DNA of 64,000 nt, taken from assembly GCF_021018895.1 (NCBI RefSeq), contig NC_079387.1, forward strand, positions 868,583 through 932,582. The letters run 5' to 3'. A program made the position numbers and the translations under genes. Numbering within the stretch: the first letter of the stretch is position 1; the number at the start of each line of letters is the position of its first letter. The notes under the pieces were generated by a model. The model did not search any database, was not told where the DNA came from, and worked only from the letters and a program-made list of their open reading frames with translations. Of this stretch, positions 24,639 through 35,500 are shown in pieces. This DNA is from Seriola aureovittata. Its lineage: Eukaryota; Chordata; Actinopteri; Carangiformes; Carangidae.

Positions 24639-24870
24639 TGTGAATCAGTGTGTGTCTGTAAGTGAGAAAATCTGTGTGTGTGTGTGTGTCTGCGTGTGGT
24701 GAGCTTGGGTGTGGGAGAGTTGTATGTGTGGGTGTGAGAATGTGTGTGTATTCGTGTGTGTGTGTGTGTATGTGTGTGTGTACATGCCTGTGTGTCTGTA
24801 TCAGAGTAGAGGTGTGTGTGTGTATGTGTGTGTGTCTGTCTGTGTGTGTGACAGAGTGTGTGTGTTTAGC
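24590..24870 (+). repeat. (TG)n microsatellite and TG-rich degenerate array
   Basis: It begins with about twenty pure TG units (24,590-24,632) and continues as a 240-base degenerate array of GTGTGT blocks interrupted by CTG, ATG, TATC and GAG words. The long frames covering it on both strands (up to 159 codons on the minus strand) are threonine-histidine or valine-cysteine repeats and are not genes. Confidence 0.95.
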
Positions 24871-26411
24871 CGTGCATGGACACCAGAGGACTGTGGGAGG
24901 ACTTCCTCTGTGGATCCTCTCTGTTTTCTTTTCAAAGAATGACATTCCTAAGCTGTTTCACTTTTCAGGCAGGAAGTGGAAACCGGCCAAAAATGATTAA
25001 AACCAGGAACGGCAACATAACAGCTCGAACACCGCCACAGAGTTTGGAGTGTTGACACAAAGTCAAACAGTCATGAAATATTGTTTAATAAATCTGAGCA
25101 ACTGGAGGAATGGCACATTTAGGTCTGGGAAAGAAGATCACAGCTTTTGAGAAAGGTGCATATTCTTCATTTTTTAGTAAATTATTGGTTTCATTGGTTT
25201 GTGGTAAAAAAGCGCATCTTTTTATTTCTGATAACAGGCTTGATGGTCGACTCATGGAGTTAAAATCCTCCATGAGTCCTCCCTCCCTCCCTGGCAGGCC
25301 ACGTGGTCCAGTGTTCCTCGCCAGCTGCGAGTTGATAATGTTTTAAAACACAACATGTGGATACATTTTTAAGGAATGACGCTTTTTTTTCTTTTTTACA
25401 GGTGATGTATCCAAGCTTAGTCTTGGAACTGTTTCAGGTAGACAGCCACCTACAGTATATGGTGATTTTTAGCTGGGACGAGGGTCTTGTCACCAACCAT
25501 CTCTCCCTCCCAACAGACAAAACAGTTTTACGAGCTACTTTTGTATCATATTTGTGTCATTTCTACTCCTGTATCACGTCAAACCTGCCAGAATTATAAT
25601 GCATAATAGGTTATATTACCAACTCTCTCGCCAAACACAATGTTGTCATTGGAAGGCTTTACAAAACCTCACTTCAATTCATGTTCACTGCCACAGTTTC
25701 TATGATATATGAGTTGTTAAATATATCCATGCATTGCAGCCGCAGAATGCTTAACATGGATAGATTACCAAACAGGCACAAGTCCAGGGGCCCAAGGGGT
25801 TAGGGGACCTCTAAACCAGAACCTCTGTTTGATGTGACTTTTTCTCTTTGGAAAGGCTCTGTCACAACAAGTGATGTCCTGATCTATAAGTGATCTTTTT
25901 TGTTTCTGGTTTTGAGCATCTGGTTTTGCTTGAATATTACTAGAAGACCAAAGCAAGACAAAGAGAAACAGATCATATAGTGTTATGCTTGTGACCATTA
26001 ATGGAGCCTCGAGCCGGAGCAGTCTGCAGAGGGCTGGTAAGCTCCACACCACCAAATCTTTTTCATTTCAGTAGTCCTCATTTACAAATGATGCTGCCTT
26101 AAGTGACATCATTTGAGGATATTTATCAGACTTCACGCAGGTCCTTCTGGAGCAATAAATGGCTTTATACAACTATTTTCTTGGATTCAATAATATCTGG
26201 ATGTCTGGAAACAGACCTTTAAGTGTAAAATCATTGAAGTTCCCCTTTAAAGTGACACTGTTTCTGTGTTGGTGTTAAGTTGCCACTGTTAATTTAATCC
26301 AAATTACATATTTAGTCCTCACACAAAGACACAGACTTGAAGATGCTTCATTAGAGCAGCATCGTATATGCATAAGTAATAAATAAATACAATTCTGGAA
26401 GTTTTATGGCT
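24871..26411. other. intergenic block, no gene recognised
   Basis: No coding, RNA or clear transposon signal. The longest frame (96 codons, minus, 25,765-26,055) shows no domain. A word AGTTCCCCTTTAAA at 26,238-26,251 is repeated at 26,521-26,534 and brackets the hairpin described next. Confidence 0.5.
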
Positions 26412-26490
26412 GCTGGTTTTACATTGGCAGGGGTCACTGCTGTAGTTTAATCCCTCTATAGCAGTAACGCCTGCCAATGTGCCCTTCAGC
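26412..26490. repeat. long near-perfect hairpin (possible small-RNA precursor or foldback element)
   Basis: The arms 26421-26445 and 26456-26480 are 25 bases each with a 10-base loop (TTTAATCCCT). Pairing gives 22 Watson-Crick pairs, one G-U and two mismatches (positions 12 and 15 from the base). Below the main stem a small internal loop is followed by five further pairs (26412-26416 with 26486-26490), giving a 79-base stem-loop. That size and two-tier shape fit an animal pre-microRNA, but the arms match no microRNA I know. A short foldback transposon relic is the main alternative. A transcript on either strand would fold. Confidence 0.6.
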
Positions 26491-29400
26491 AAAATATTTA
26501 GGCTACACTAAACTCATTACAGTTCCCCTTTAAACTCCGAACTGCCCTCTTTGGCAATTTTCATACACAAACTGTATGTGTGGGCCTACATGACGTAAAT
26601 GCATGCATAAATAGATACATACATTTCAAATTATGCTTTTTAAGTCCATTTTAGGCATTAGCTGATGAGGAGTCATTTAAGCTTTAATTCCTACATTGGC
26701 AACATTACAAAAATCTAACAGTAAAGAGGGGTAAAGGTGAGCGCTGAAACACTCGATATACAGATGTCAGATGTTAAAATACAAACATGCGTAAAGAAAT
26801 ATTCATGAGTCTTTAGAATGATCATGTATGTTGGAGAAATACAGGAGAAAGAAACAAGAGGCAAAGCTCAAAGTCATAATGGTATCCATCAAGAAGTAGT
26901 TACTCGCTCTACCCCGCTCCCAGGTCACCCACGACGGTGTCAGTTTTACGAGGTTTCACCAGATCAACAGTAAAGAGATATATAGGGGGTTATTTTTAGA
27001 CAAAACACAGTGAGCCGTCCCTTTCTCTCTGCAAAGTATTTTTCCTTAAAAAATGCATGAACAGTGGTGGGGGGTTCAAAATGCAGCTCTCATGCATTGT
27101 TAACAAGGCTCCATAACCCTTTTCATGACTCCAGGTCGAGATAAGTACAACCTATCCTTGTTTTCAAAACTTACACTGAAACACTGTCTCAGATTTGTGA
27201 ATTATTGACCAGTAACAGATGTTGCCTGATGATGACTGTACTGTATGTGCTTTTCTGTGGACTTCTGCACATGATAAACGCAATGGCTAAGGACTCCACA
27301 CTCCATATGTTTTTTTTTCCTTTTGCTTCATTTTGATGTTTCTGTCGTGTTTTTCCAGGATGAAATCTAATGAAATATCATAATGAAATCTCTGTGTATT
27401 ATCATCGCCAGCAAGAAAACGAAAAACAAATACAAATAAAGATAGAGAGTAATAAATATGACCTACCAAGGATTTGGGTCTAAGAGCAACTAAAGTGTGT
27501 AAATTTGAAAGATTCTTACAGAATTTGAGAATGTTAAATCATTGTTTCATGTAGTCGATGAGGGACATTCAACAAGCAATGAAGGCTGGCAGCCCAAGAG
27601 GAAAAATATAAATAGTGCAAGGAGATTGTTTTTAAATTCCTGTTCAACTAAAATGATTTCTTCCCTACGGTGCTTCACAGGCAAAGAAGCTACAACTGCA
27701 CCATTCATTTCAAAAACAATACTAACTATTGCAGAAACCATTTTGCATGCATAACTACTACAGTCCATTTAAGAGAATAAAGTGTTAATTGTAGTACAGA
27801 GATCAAAAATGTTACACTGAAGAGAAGTATTTTTCTCAGATGGTTGAAGTTTTGAACAAGCAGAGATTTGATAACTGAGACTCCTCCAGCGAGTGAATCC
27901 AGTTGAGTGGAAGCCTGATTCTCTGTAAGCCGAGGTGATTTATCTGCTCTGCTTCTTCAGGTCTCTTCCTTCTTCTTCTCTTCTCAACACAGGAGGAAGA
28001 AAGAGGGGAGGGTGGTGAGGGGGAGAGCCGAATGAGGTAGTTATGATGAACTGTCACTCAGATCCTGACAGCAGCTTTCTCAGCCATTCGTGCTCGGACA
28101 AGTTCAATTGATTACATGACTCTGTCAATGTCATGCCGTCACGGCCCCGTTTAAATGCACTACCGGTGCTGTCGGATAAATCACATCAAACATCACTAAC
28201 AGATACCCCCTTTCCCTCCTTTGTCGGTAATTGTGGTATTCCTGTCCTCCCGTAGATGTTCAATCCCTCAATCCCTCAACCAATTGGCTCTGACAAGGAG
28301 GGAAGCAGTTCCTGTCAAAACTGTTAAAGGGGAGAATGATATTAAAGAGGTGTACTGGATAAAAGATATCTATCACCTCTCTGCAAGCTTACATCATTTC
28401 TTGAGAATTGCTTGATCAAGATGTTTTTCCTCTACTACTTCCCTGGCTGAAAGTAAAGTTATTACTCCACCATGATGACTCCATGCTTCTTCAGTGAGAG
28501 GGAATATGACAGGTAAAGAGCAGGGATGTGCGAGGCAGATATGCCCGAGGAACATGAATAAGTCAGGGGGAGGGGGGTATTAAATATTCATTCCACTGAT
28601 ATCGCTCTTTGTCACATCCTCTTTAACAACAATGAGGACGGGCAGAGGAGGAGAAGGGAGGTGGGTCCTTAAACTGGCGCTGGCTAGACATGTCATGCAG
28701 CATCAAGTCACGACGGGAGATTTAACCTGAGGCAAGCAGGATTTGCAGCTAACTCATACCGTTTGTTTTAACCTGTGTGCGGCAGCAGCAGATGGGTGGG
28801 GTCTATCTGCCTGGGAGGGGAGAGCAGCGAGAGCCAGAGTGTAGACTGTGTCTGCAGGTTTTCACTTCAACTGAACACGACAGCAGCTGATTTTACTGAT
28901 TAGCACACCTTCAACCGGAGGAAGAGCTAATCAGGGAAATTAGCGGCTGAAGTCTTTTGGTTGAGATGAAAATCTGAAGCCTGTCAGGCCATGATAGCAC
29001 AGGCGTGGGAACAGCTGCTTCACATGATAACAGGAAGGTGTGAAGGTACAGTTTAGTAAAATAAAATCTCTGCAAGTTCTGTGCCTCTATCTTTTGGGCC
29101 CTTTTACTATAGAAGAGATGTGTTACCGTCTAATTGGAAACCCATGAAAACCCTTCAGTTAAAGCAAATATGCAAGTTTGGAAAATAACAGTAATACAAA
29201 CTAAACCTTGAGACATAACTAAACCTTGAACCTTGGGTTTAGAATCCTAATGTTAAGGACCATGTCGCCTTTGAGAACCATCCTAACTACAAAGTTTAGA
29301 ATACCCAAGCCAAATTTTTTTGCTTTAGTACTTAAATCTATATCTATATCTGAAACAAATAACACTTCCTGACGCCCCCGAATTCCTCATAAAGCTGCAT

Positions 29401-30875
29401 GAGAAATAAAACTTGCAAAAGTTTATTGACAGAAATGGATCAAAGGGTAATGACTAACTGAACTACTTTTTGGGCAACACAGTAGGGCAACATTACCCCA
29501 ACAGATGTCTCAACACACGACGCAGTGATTCCATGGCAACCTCACGCACAGATCATTTCTGGTCTATATTTTCAGTTGATGCTGGCAGATATGTTGACCT
29601 GTCATGTTGCTCCAAAACTACCAGTCACATCAAGTTTGAAAACACTTGGATTACAAGTGCACCATGTTGTACCTTAAATGGCTGAAATGTGGTATTAAAG
29701 AATAAGATGATGCTTAAAATGATACACGACAGAGTACTTGTTTACTAACTCTGTTGTACTGCTTATTGCCATGTCTGTCACTTCAGGTCCTCAAAGTCCT
29801 GAGCAGGAAGGTGCGTTGCCCTGGAATGTTGCCCAGAAAGTTGCCAGACTTATTGTTGGACCACTGAATAGGAGGTGTCTGTTGAGCAGCAACTAACTTA
29901 TTGCTGATAATACAAACACAGTTTCACATTATCCTATTGTTTAAAAAAATTCCCATTCCTCTGCAGGAATCCATGTAAATTAGAAAGAACAGAAAGAGCA
30001 TGCTGTCATCTGAGTCTGTTTTCTGACACTAGTTAGTAATCTCTGCCATAGCAGACAACTGAGATGAAGACAACAGCACCAGTGCCAAATGGGCACCTCA
30101 TGGGTGCTGATTCATGGCTACGCATTTCTACAGCTGCAACAAATACAAATGCACATCTCTCAACTTCAACAAATACCTCACGGCTACATTAACGAGCTGC
30201 ATTTGGTCATGAAATATGTCCGAGTAAAGGAGAAGTACGCAGGATAAATCCAGCAGGCAGCTCCGGCCTGCCAAGACCTGGAAAGGCTTATTCTCATACG
30301 GCGACAGTTGCCATCCAACACAGGAGCAACACCAGAGCCAAACTTCATAATATTACAATGTAAATCAAAAAGTCAACAGGGGAATGAGGGGAGGAGTGGG
30401 AGTGGGAGGAAAGTCATAATGCGCACGGTAAATCCTAAAATCAAAACTCAGCATCCTTTGGTTTCTAAATGCACTGCTGTCATAAAAGCATTTCCATCGA
30501 CAAATGAGTCTGCGGGAAAGGTCAATAGTTAATTGAATAATCTATCACCTTGGGATGGACAGAGTGTACCACGCTATGCAATCAATGACAGGCGCATTAA
30601 AAGGTCAGCCACAGACTTCCATGATAAGTCACCTGGCTAATGTTTTCTTTGGTTATACACAGCTCGAGGGTCGCTGGAGAGCAGCTAACAGGCCATTTTG
30701 GCTGTGAGCCAGGCATATTTAGCAAACTCTGGTCAAACACCAGGTACAACAGAGTAATGAGGGGTCTGATCTATCTACTGTATCTATCTATTGTTTTTGT
30801 TTTTTCTATCTATTCTATTATTTATTGCTGCATGGCGTGACATCGGTGGACACCGGGGGTAGCAAACGCAGTTTT
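26491..30875. other. intergenic block, no gene recognised
   Basis: No supported gene. About 28,060-28,980 is of higher complexity and GC, with several CpG, and has the look of developmental regulatory DNA. Tandem words include CAATCCCT (28,260-28,277) and CTATAT near 29,340. A TCTA-type short repeat lies at about 30,770-30,820. Short frames are unremarkable. Confidence 0.5.
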
Positions 30876-30910
30876 GGAGCACTTGCACAATGACGATAAA
30901 TTCATTCATT
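30876..30910 (+). mobile_element. non-LTR retrotransposon 3' tail
   Basis: GGAGCACTTGCACAATGACGATAAATTCATTCATTC has the form of a common fish LINE terminus, 'GCACTTTGCACAATGACAATAAA' followed by a short tandem (here ATTC) tail. The TTTT/TCTA-rich stretch upstream could be the 3' untranslated region. No coding part is recognisable. Confidence 0.4.
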
Positions 30911-30928
30911 CTTGTTTCATTCTTGGTT

Positions 30929-31159
30929 CTTGGTTTCAGCTTCTCTTATGCAATAATGTGCTTCTTCTTCTCTAGTTTATATGTCACTGGAAATTTAATG
31001 TCTTTGAGTTTTGGACTGCTGATCAGACAAAATAAGTATTTTGAAGAATCACCTTAGGCTGGGAAATGATATATGTTTTTTAACATTTCGTAGACTAAAA
31101 AATGTATAAAGAATAAACAAATAAATAACAATAAAAATTATTGTTAGTTGCAGTCCCTG
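30929..31159 (+). mobile_element. hAT-type non-autonomous repeat, copy 1 (5'-truncated)
   Basis: The copy ends in TTAGTTGCAGTCCCTG, which fits the hAT-style terminus (TAGTTGCAGCCCTG) of a very abundant teleost repeat. The interior shares long words with the copy at 52,495-52,743: AATGTCTTTGAGTTTTGGAC here against AATGTCTTTGGGTTTTGGAC there, and in both TTTGAAGA followed by TCACCTT and GGCT. The left end is missing; it begins abruptly after the LINE-like tail. It has no coding capacity. Confidence 0.75.
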
Positions 31160-32567
31160 TTCTCCCAAGAGAAAGTAAGTAAAACTATGTTATATATATA
31201 TATATATACGTATATAACTATGTTGAATATAAGGGGAAAATAGTCAACTAATTGTCTCAAATTGCAAAGCAATGAGTAAAAGCTGTTGCCATCCATGATG
31301 ATGGATCAGGTTACATAAATTGCACACCTCACCTCCCTAATTTTTCATATGAGAGGGACAAATTAAAATCATTTAGCAAAATAATACAAAGTCTGGTATC
31401 CACTGCTCCTGAGCATTACCAGTGCAACAGAAATACTCATTTGGAGTAATAGTGGTGCATTTGCAGCAATATCATTGTGTGACTGTGACCACCCTATTAA
31501 TTATAAATGAAGAGCATTTCCTTATACTGCCAATTTATTTCCATTCATGTGTGCACTTTTGCAGGAAGGTACGGTGCTTCTATTTGAAACAAAGAAAGGA
31601 TTCCAATGTTAACAGATGCTTCCAAGAAAAAGAAAAAAAAAACAATAATTATGCAAATATGAGACAGAATAATTATGGACGTATTCATTATTTATAGGTT
31701 TGGTTTTGCTTTGTGCTATCATAAACTAACTGAGCTGAATGTGCGATTGTAGCTTTCTCCTTTAATTGTGTGTACATAGAATTATGTCATTTATTTCAAC
31801 CATTGCTAGCGCAATTTCATTATGACCATGGGGTAGAAGGATGGTGATTGCCAATTTGGTTCTGTGAGAAACTTCATATTTTCTTTACTTTCATATGCAT
31901 ACGTTTGTTTTTCCTCCCCACACATCTAAATGTTTACTTTGCTGGGAATATTACATTATAAAATCCATATAAATGAGTAAAATTACTGTTTGAGCTGATG
32001 TAATGATGGCGCCATACCGAAGACAATCTCATTGATGTAATCAGTGAATGACACAAAGCAGCCATTTTTCCAGTAATTGGACTTGGTGTTACAGTTGCTC
32101 ATTTGTCCAGTGATTAGTCTTTGTTTAAAGTAATTGTAACTGTAAAAGAGTCCTATTGTAAGACTTCCAAAACACATCCAACAGGTTCATGCAGATTGTC
32201 TGGGCCTCAGGGAGAGCACATGTAGGAAGTGAGAAAACTTATCTCAAATGTTTTATTTGCAGAACAACATACTTGCATTGCAACTGCAGTGTTAAAGACC
32301 ATTTAAGGTCTGAACCCATTATTTCTCACACTGGAGGAAAATATTTTTCCACCATTGTCCGGCGTTGTTTTTATTCAGATGTCTGATGGGGGAAACTTTC
32401 TGAAAAATCCTTTAGTACTCCTTCTTCTGAACACACGTAAGCTTTATACATTTTTGGTATAATGTACAAATTTGGTAATCCATGAAACATTGTTCACGTT
32501 CAATGTTTCCCACAGGTGGTGGGTGGTGCATCGTGTGACCCATGTGCATGCAGAGACTCGTGCGTTT
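31160..32567. other. intergenic block, no gene recognised
   Basis: AT-rich. An alternating TA run with a TATACGTATA core lies near 31,192-31,216. No gene, RNA or transposon is recognised. Confidence 0.5.
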
Positions 32568-32598
32568 GGGGGGGGGGGGCGGGGGGGGGGGGGGGGGG
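32568..32598 (+). repeat. poly-G tract (G12 C G18)
   Basis: Twelve G, one C and then eighteen G, followed by TAAC. It is a very strong potential quadruplex former and a typical site of sequencing error. The preceding 50 bases are GTGG-rich. Confidence 0.9.
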
Positions 32599-35500
32599 TA
32601 ACTACAACTGTCTCTACAATTTAGAGATGTCCTCTAAATGCCTCACAAGCAGATTATCGCACCAACTTAATCTATAGTCTTTAGTAGCATCAGTTCAGAG
32701 TAGTTATTATCACTAAATTATAGCAACCTGTTCCTTGACAAAGAACCACATCTTGTCAAAAGTTAGTCATAGTGACTTTTTTAAATAGTTTGTTTCATTT
32801 TAGTGCAAAAACTCTTCATATAATCCCCATGAAGTGCACACACTATCCCCTAAACACATCAACACCCCTCCTGAATTCTCTGAAAAGACATGGGCACTTG
32901 TCATGGAAGATCAGTTTTGTCGTTTTCCGTCTCTCTTGTGTTTTGAAGATGGACCTCTTCACATTGATCCTCTGTGGCGTTTGTTTGTCATCCCATGAAC
33001 CATCACTGTCAAACCCAGAGCCGCTCTATTCCCGACGCGCCGCTCATCCCAAAGAGGGTTTAGACATACAATTAGCCACGGTTATAGCACCATCACTGAT
33101 GCAGCGGCGACTTACAGAGTCCAAATCAACATCCCGTTTATCTCCAAACATTATCACATACAATACGACTCTGTTTGAAAAGGATAGAGCAAAGTTTGGG
33201 TGCAAACTGCCAAACAACTATTATTTTCAATCCTCTGATGTGATATGACTTTCTTTAATAATTCATCTGCTACATCATGTCATGCTTGTCACTGAAATGC
33301 ACTTATGATCCCAGCGCTCCTATCATGACAGACGGCTAAATAAGCTTCGTACAATTTCATTTATACTTTATACTTTGAGCCCTTGCTGCACAGTAGACAT
33401 CTGATACTCTACATGTGCTTTTCAGCCATTCCTCATACGCCTCAGAGGCATAAAAAAAGAGATTTAACAAAAAGGAAAAATGAATGAGGAAATACTAATG
33501 TCGACAATTCCATTTATATTGTCCATGCTAAGTGTGAGCTCAGTCACTTTGAGGAGTGCCGCTCTTGAAGGCTCTTTGCTGAAGATGTCCATAACTCAAT
33601 AGAAACTTGGCTGTGTCTCCGGCTGCTTCCTCTCACCCGCCATCCTTCACGGGAATACTTTATGTGCCATCACCTCCCTGTGATGGAGAGCAAAGCAAAA
33701 GTAATGTCTGTTTCCTGTCCAGGAGACTCCCCTCAGCTGCAGAGACATTCCTCCTGCACTGGGTCTGTGTCCTGGTAAAAGTTCTGCAGCTGATGGGCTC
33801 GATTTGCTGTCCCTGGACACTGTTTTTTTGGAGCTTTGCCAGAATGCATCATTGGCAGAACATCGAATTTGAACCATTTGAGCTCTGTGTTGACTTCCAT
33901 GACAAATTTAATGATGGATGGTGTGGTAGACCTTAATAGCTTTTCATCAATTAAGCATGTCACTGAATGTAGCCACAACCGGCATTTTCAACAGTAATGG
34001 CTCCTTTCAAAATAATGAACTGTCCTTGACTCTGTTTCCTGTCTCTAAGTTACTTGATACCGAAATTTTGTTCAGAGGCAAATATTATATTGTTCACTTT
34101 TTAAAACCAATGCTTTTTTCAGTGTGTTTTGTTGGACAGGAGCCTTTGTGGGACAGCAGATGACATTAATGGAGAGAGAGACATGGAGAACTACATACAG
34201 CAAACATCCCCAGCTTTACCAGGAGTGTTCCAACTACAGTACAAGATCAATGGATCTAAACTGTCATTAAAGTAAAATTTTGACTTGGCAGTGCAATGCA
34301 ATGTGCAAAGTATTTTTACACTGTAGTTACTGTGCTTTTATTTTATTTGAATACTTTCTCCATAATTGGTTTAGCATCTGAAATTACATGAATAATCTAT
34401 ACTCTCCAACTCTTAAATCAACGCTATAGATATTCTTTTAGGTTACTCCTTTGCGAGCTTGTCTCCCCATTATTTGACGCACAATATAGGCCAAGAAAAA
34501 AAAAATCATCAGAGTAGCTATGGATGACATGATGAAGCGATTAAATCAAAGGCTGTTGACAGCTTGAGATATCAAAACATTGAATATTTTGTCCACCCTT
34601 ACTTGTTTTTGTGTCACGTTTGTCGGTATTTCTCTGCATCTATGTCAGAAAGGTGCTTCCATTCTTTTAATCTTGGTGAAGTTAAGGTAGGAAAGGACAC
34701 CGCAGTCGTATCAGCTGGCCTTGATCACTGCATTACTCAGGTTAACACCATCATCTCCACCTCCGCTGTTAGTTTTGCTCTGATCTCGACCTCCTAATGC
34801 ATCACATTTCCCATCCTATTGAACAACCTCCTTTTACAGGAAAAAAGGACGAAAGAATGGAAGGAAAAACAATCACTAAAAGAGATACAAAAGCTGATTT
34901 CATCCATCTTACACCCTGAAGTAAATCTTTTCTGGGGGAGCAGAGATCTACGCTCCTCTCCTCTCTCTATTTCAGAATTGCCTCGGAGCTCATCCATAAC
35001 GGCTTTGCAGGCCCCTGGGTGCTTGGAGGGCCGGTCAGAGCAAACAGGGAATTGAATGAGGCGAAGGTAGACAGAGAGGAGACAGAAATGTCTCCTTAGA
35101 GGTCACGCCGACAAAATTGAAAGTCTCAGGTATAGTGGGGCCTGTCGGTTTAATAAAATGGATAGAATTTCCATTTACCCCCGGCACTCCCCTCCTTAAT
35201 GCATTGTTCTTGTAAGGGAGGGGCGCGAATGAGTCAGGAGCCAAGGAATACACTTTATAGACACAAATAATCGTAAATTGGGAATGTCACCTTTAAGCCG
35301 AGGCATTTTTATTATTGTTAGTGGTGCTGCTGAGTGGGTTTGATGCTTTATTCTCGCAGGGATTCTGTGCACCAGCACAGCCGTCCTCCCTAGCATCTCT
35401 TCCCCACCTCCCCTGCCATCTTTATCGGGCTCCTGGCGAAAGAAGAAGACGAAGAAAAGAACAACAAAAGATGGGACTTAAAGCTAACTCACTTCTCCAC

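Noticed and set aside
24466..24945. 159-codon minus-strand frame, the second longest in the window
   Set aside because: It is built almost entirely from the CA microsatellite (threonine-histidine repeats) and has no domain.
25775..26045. CCAGGGGCCCAAGGGGTTAGGGGACC and following sequence, suspected dispersed repeat
   Set aside because: The GC-rich opening looks familiar, but I could not name a family or find ends.
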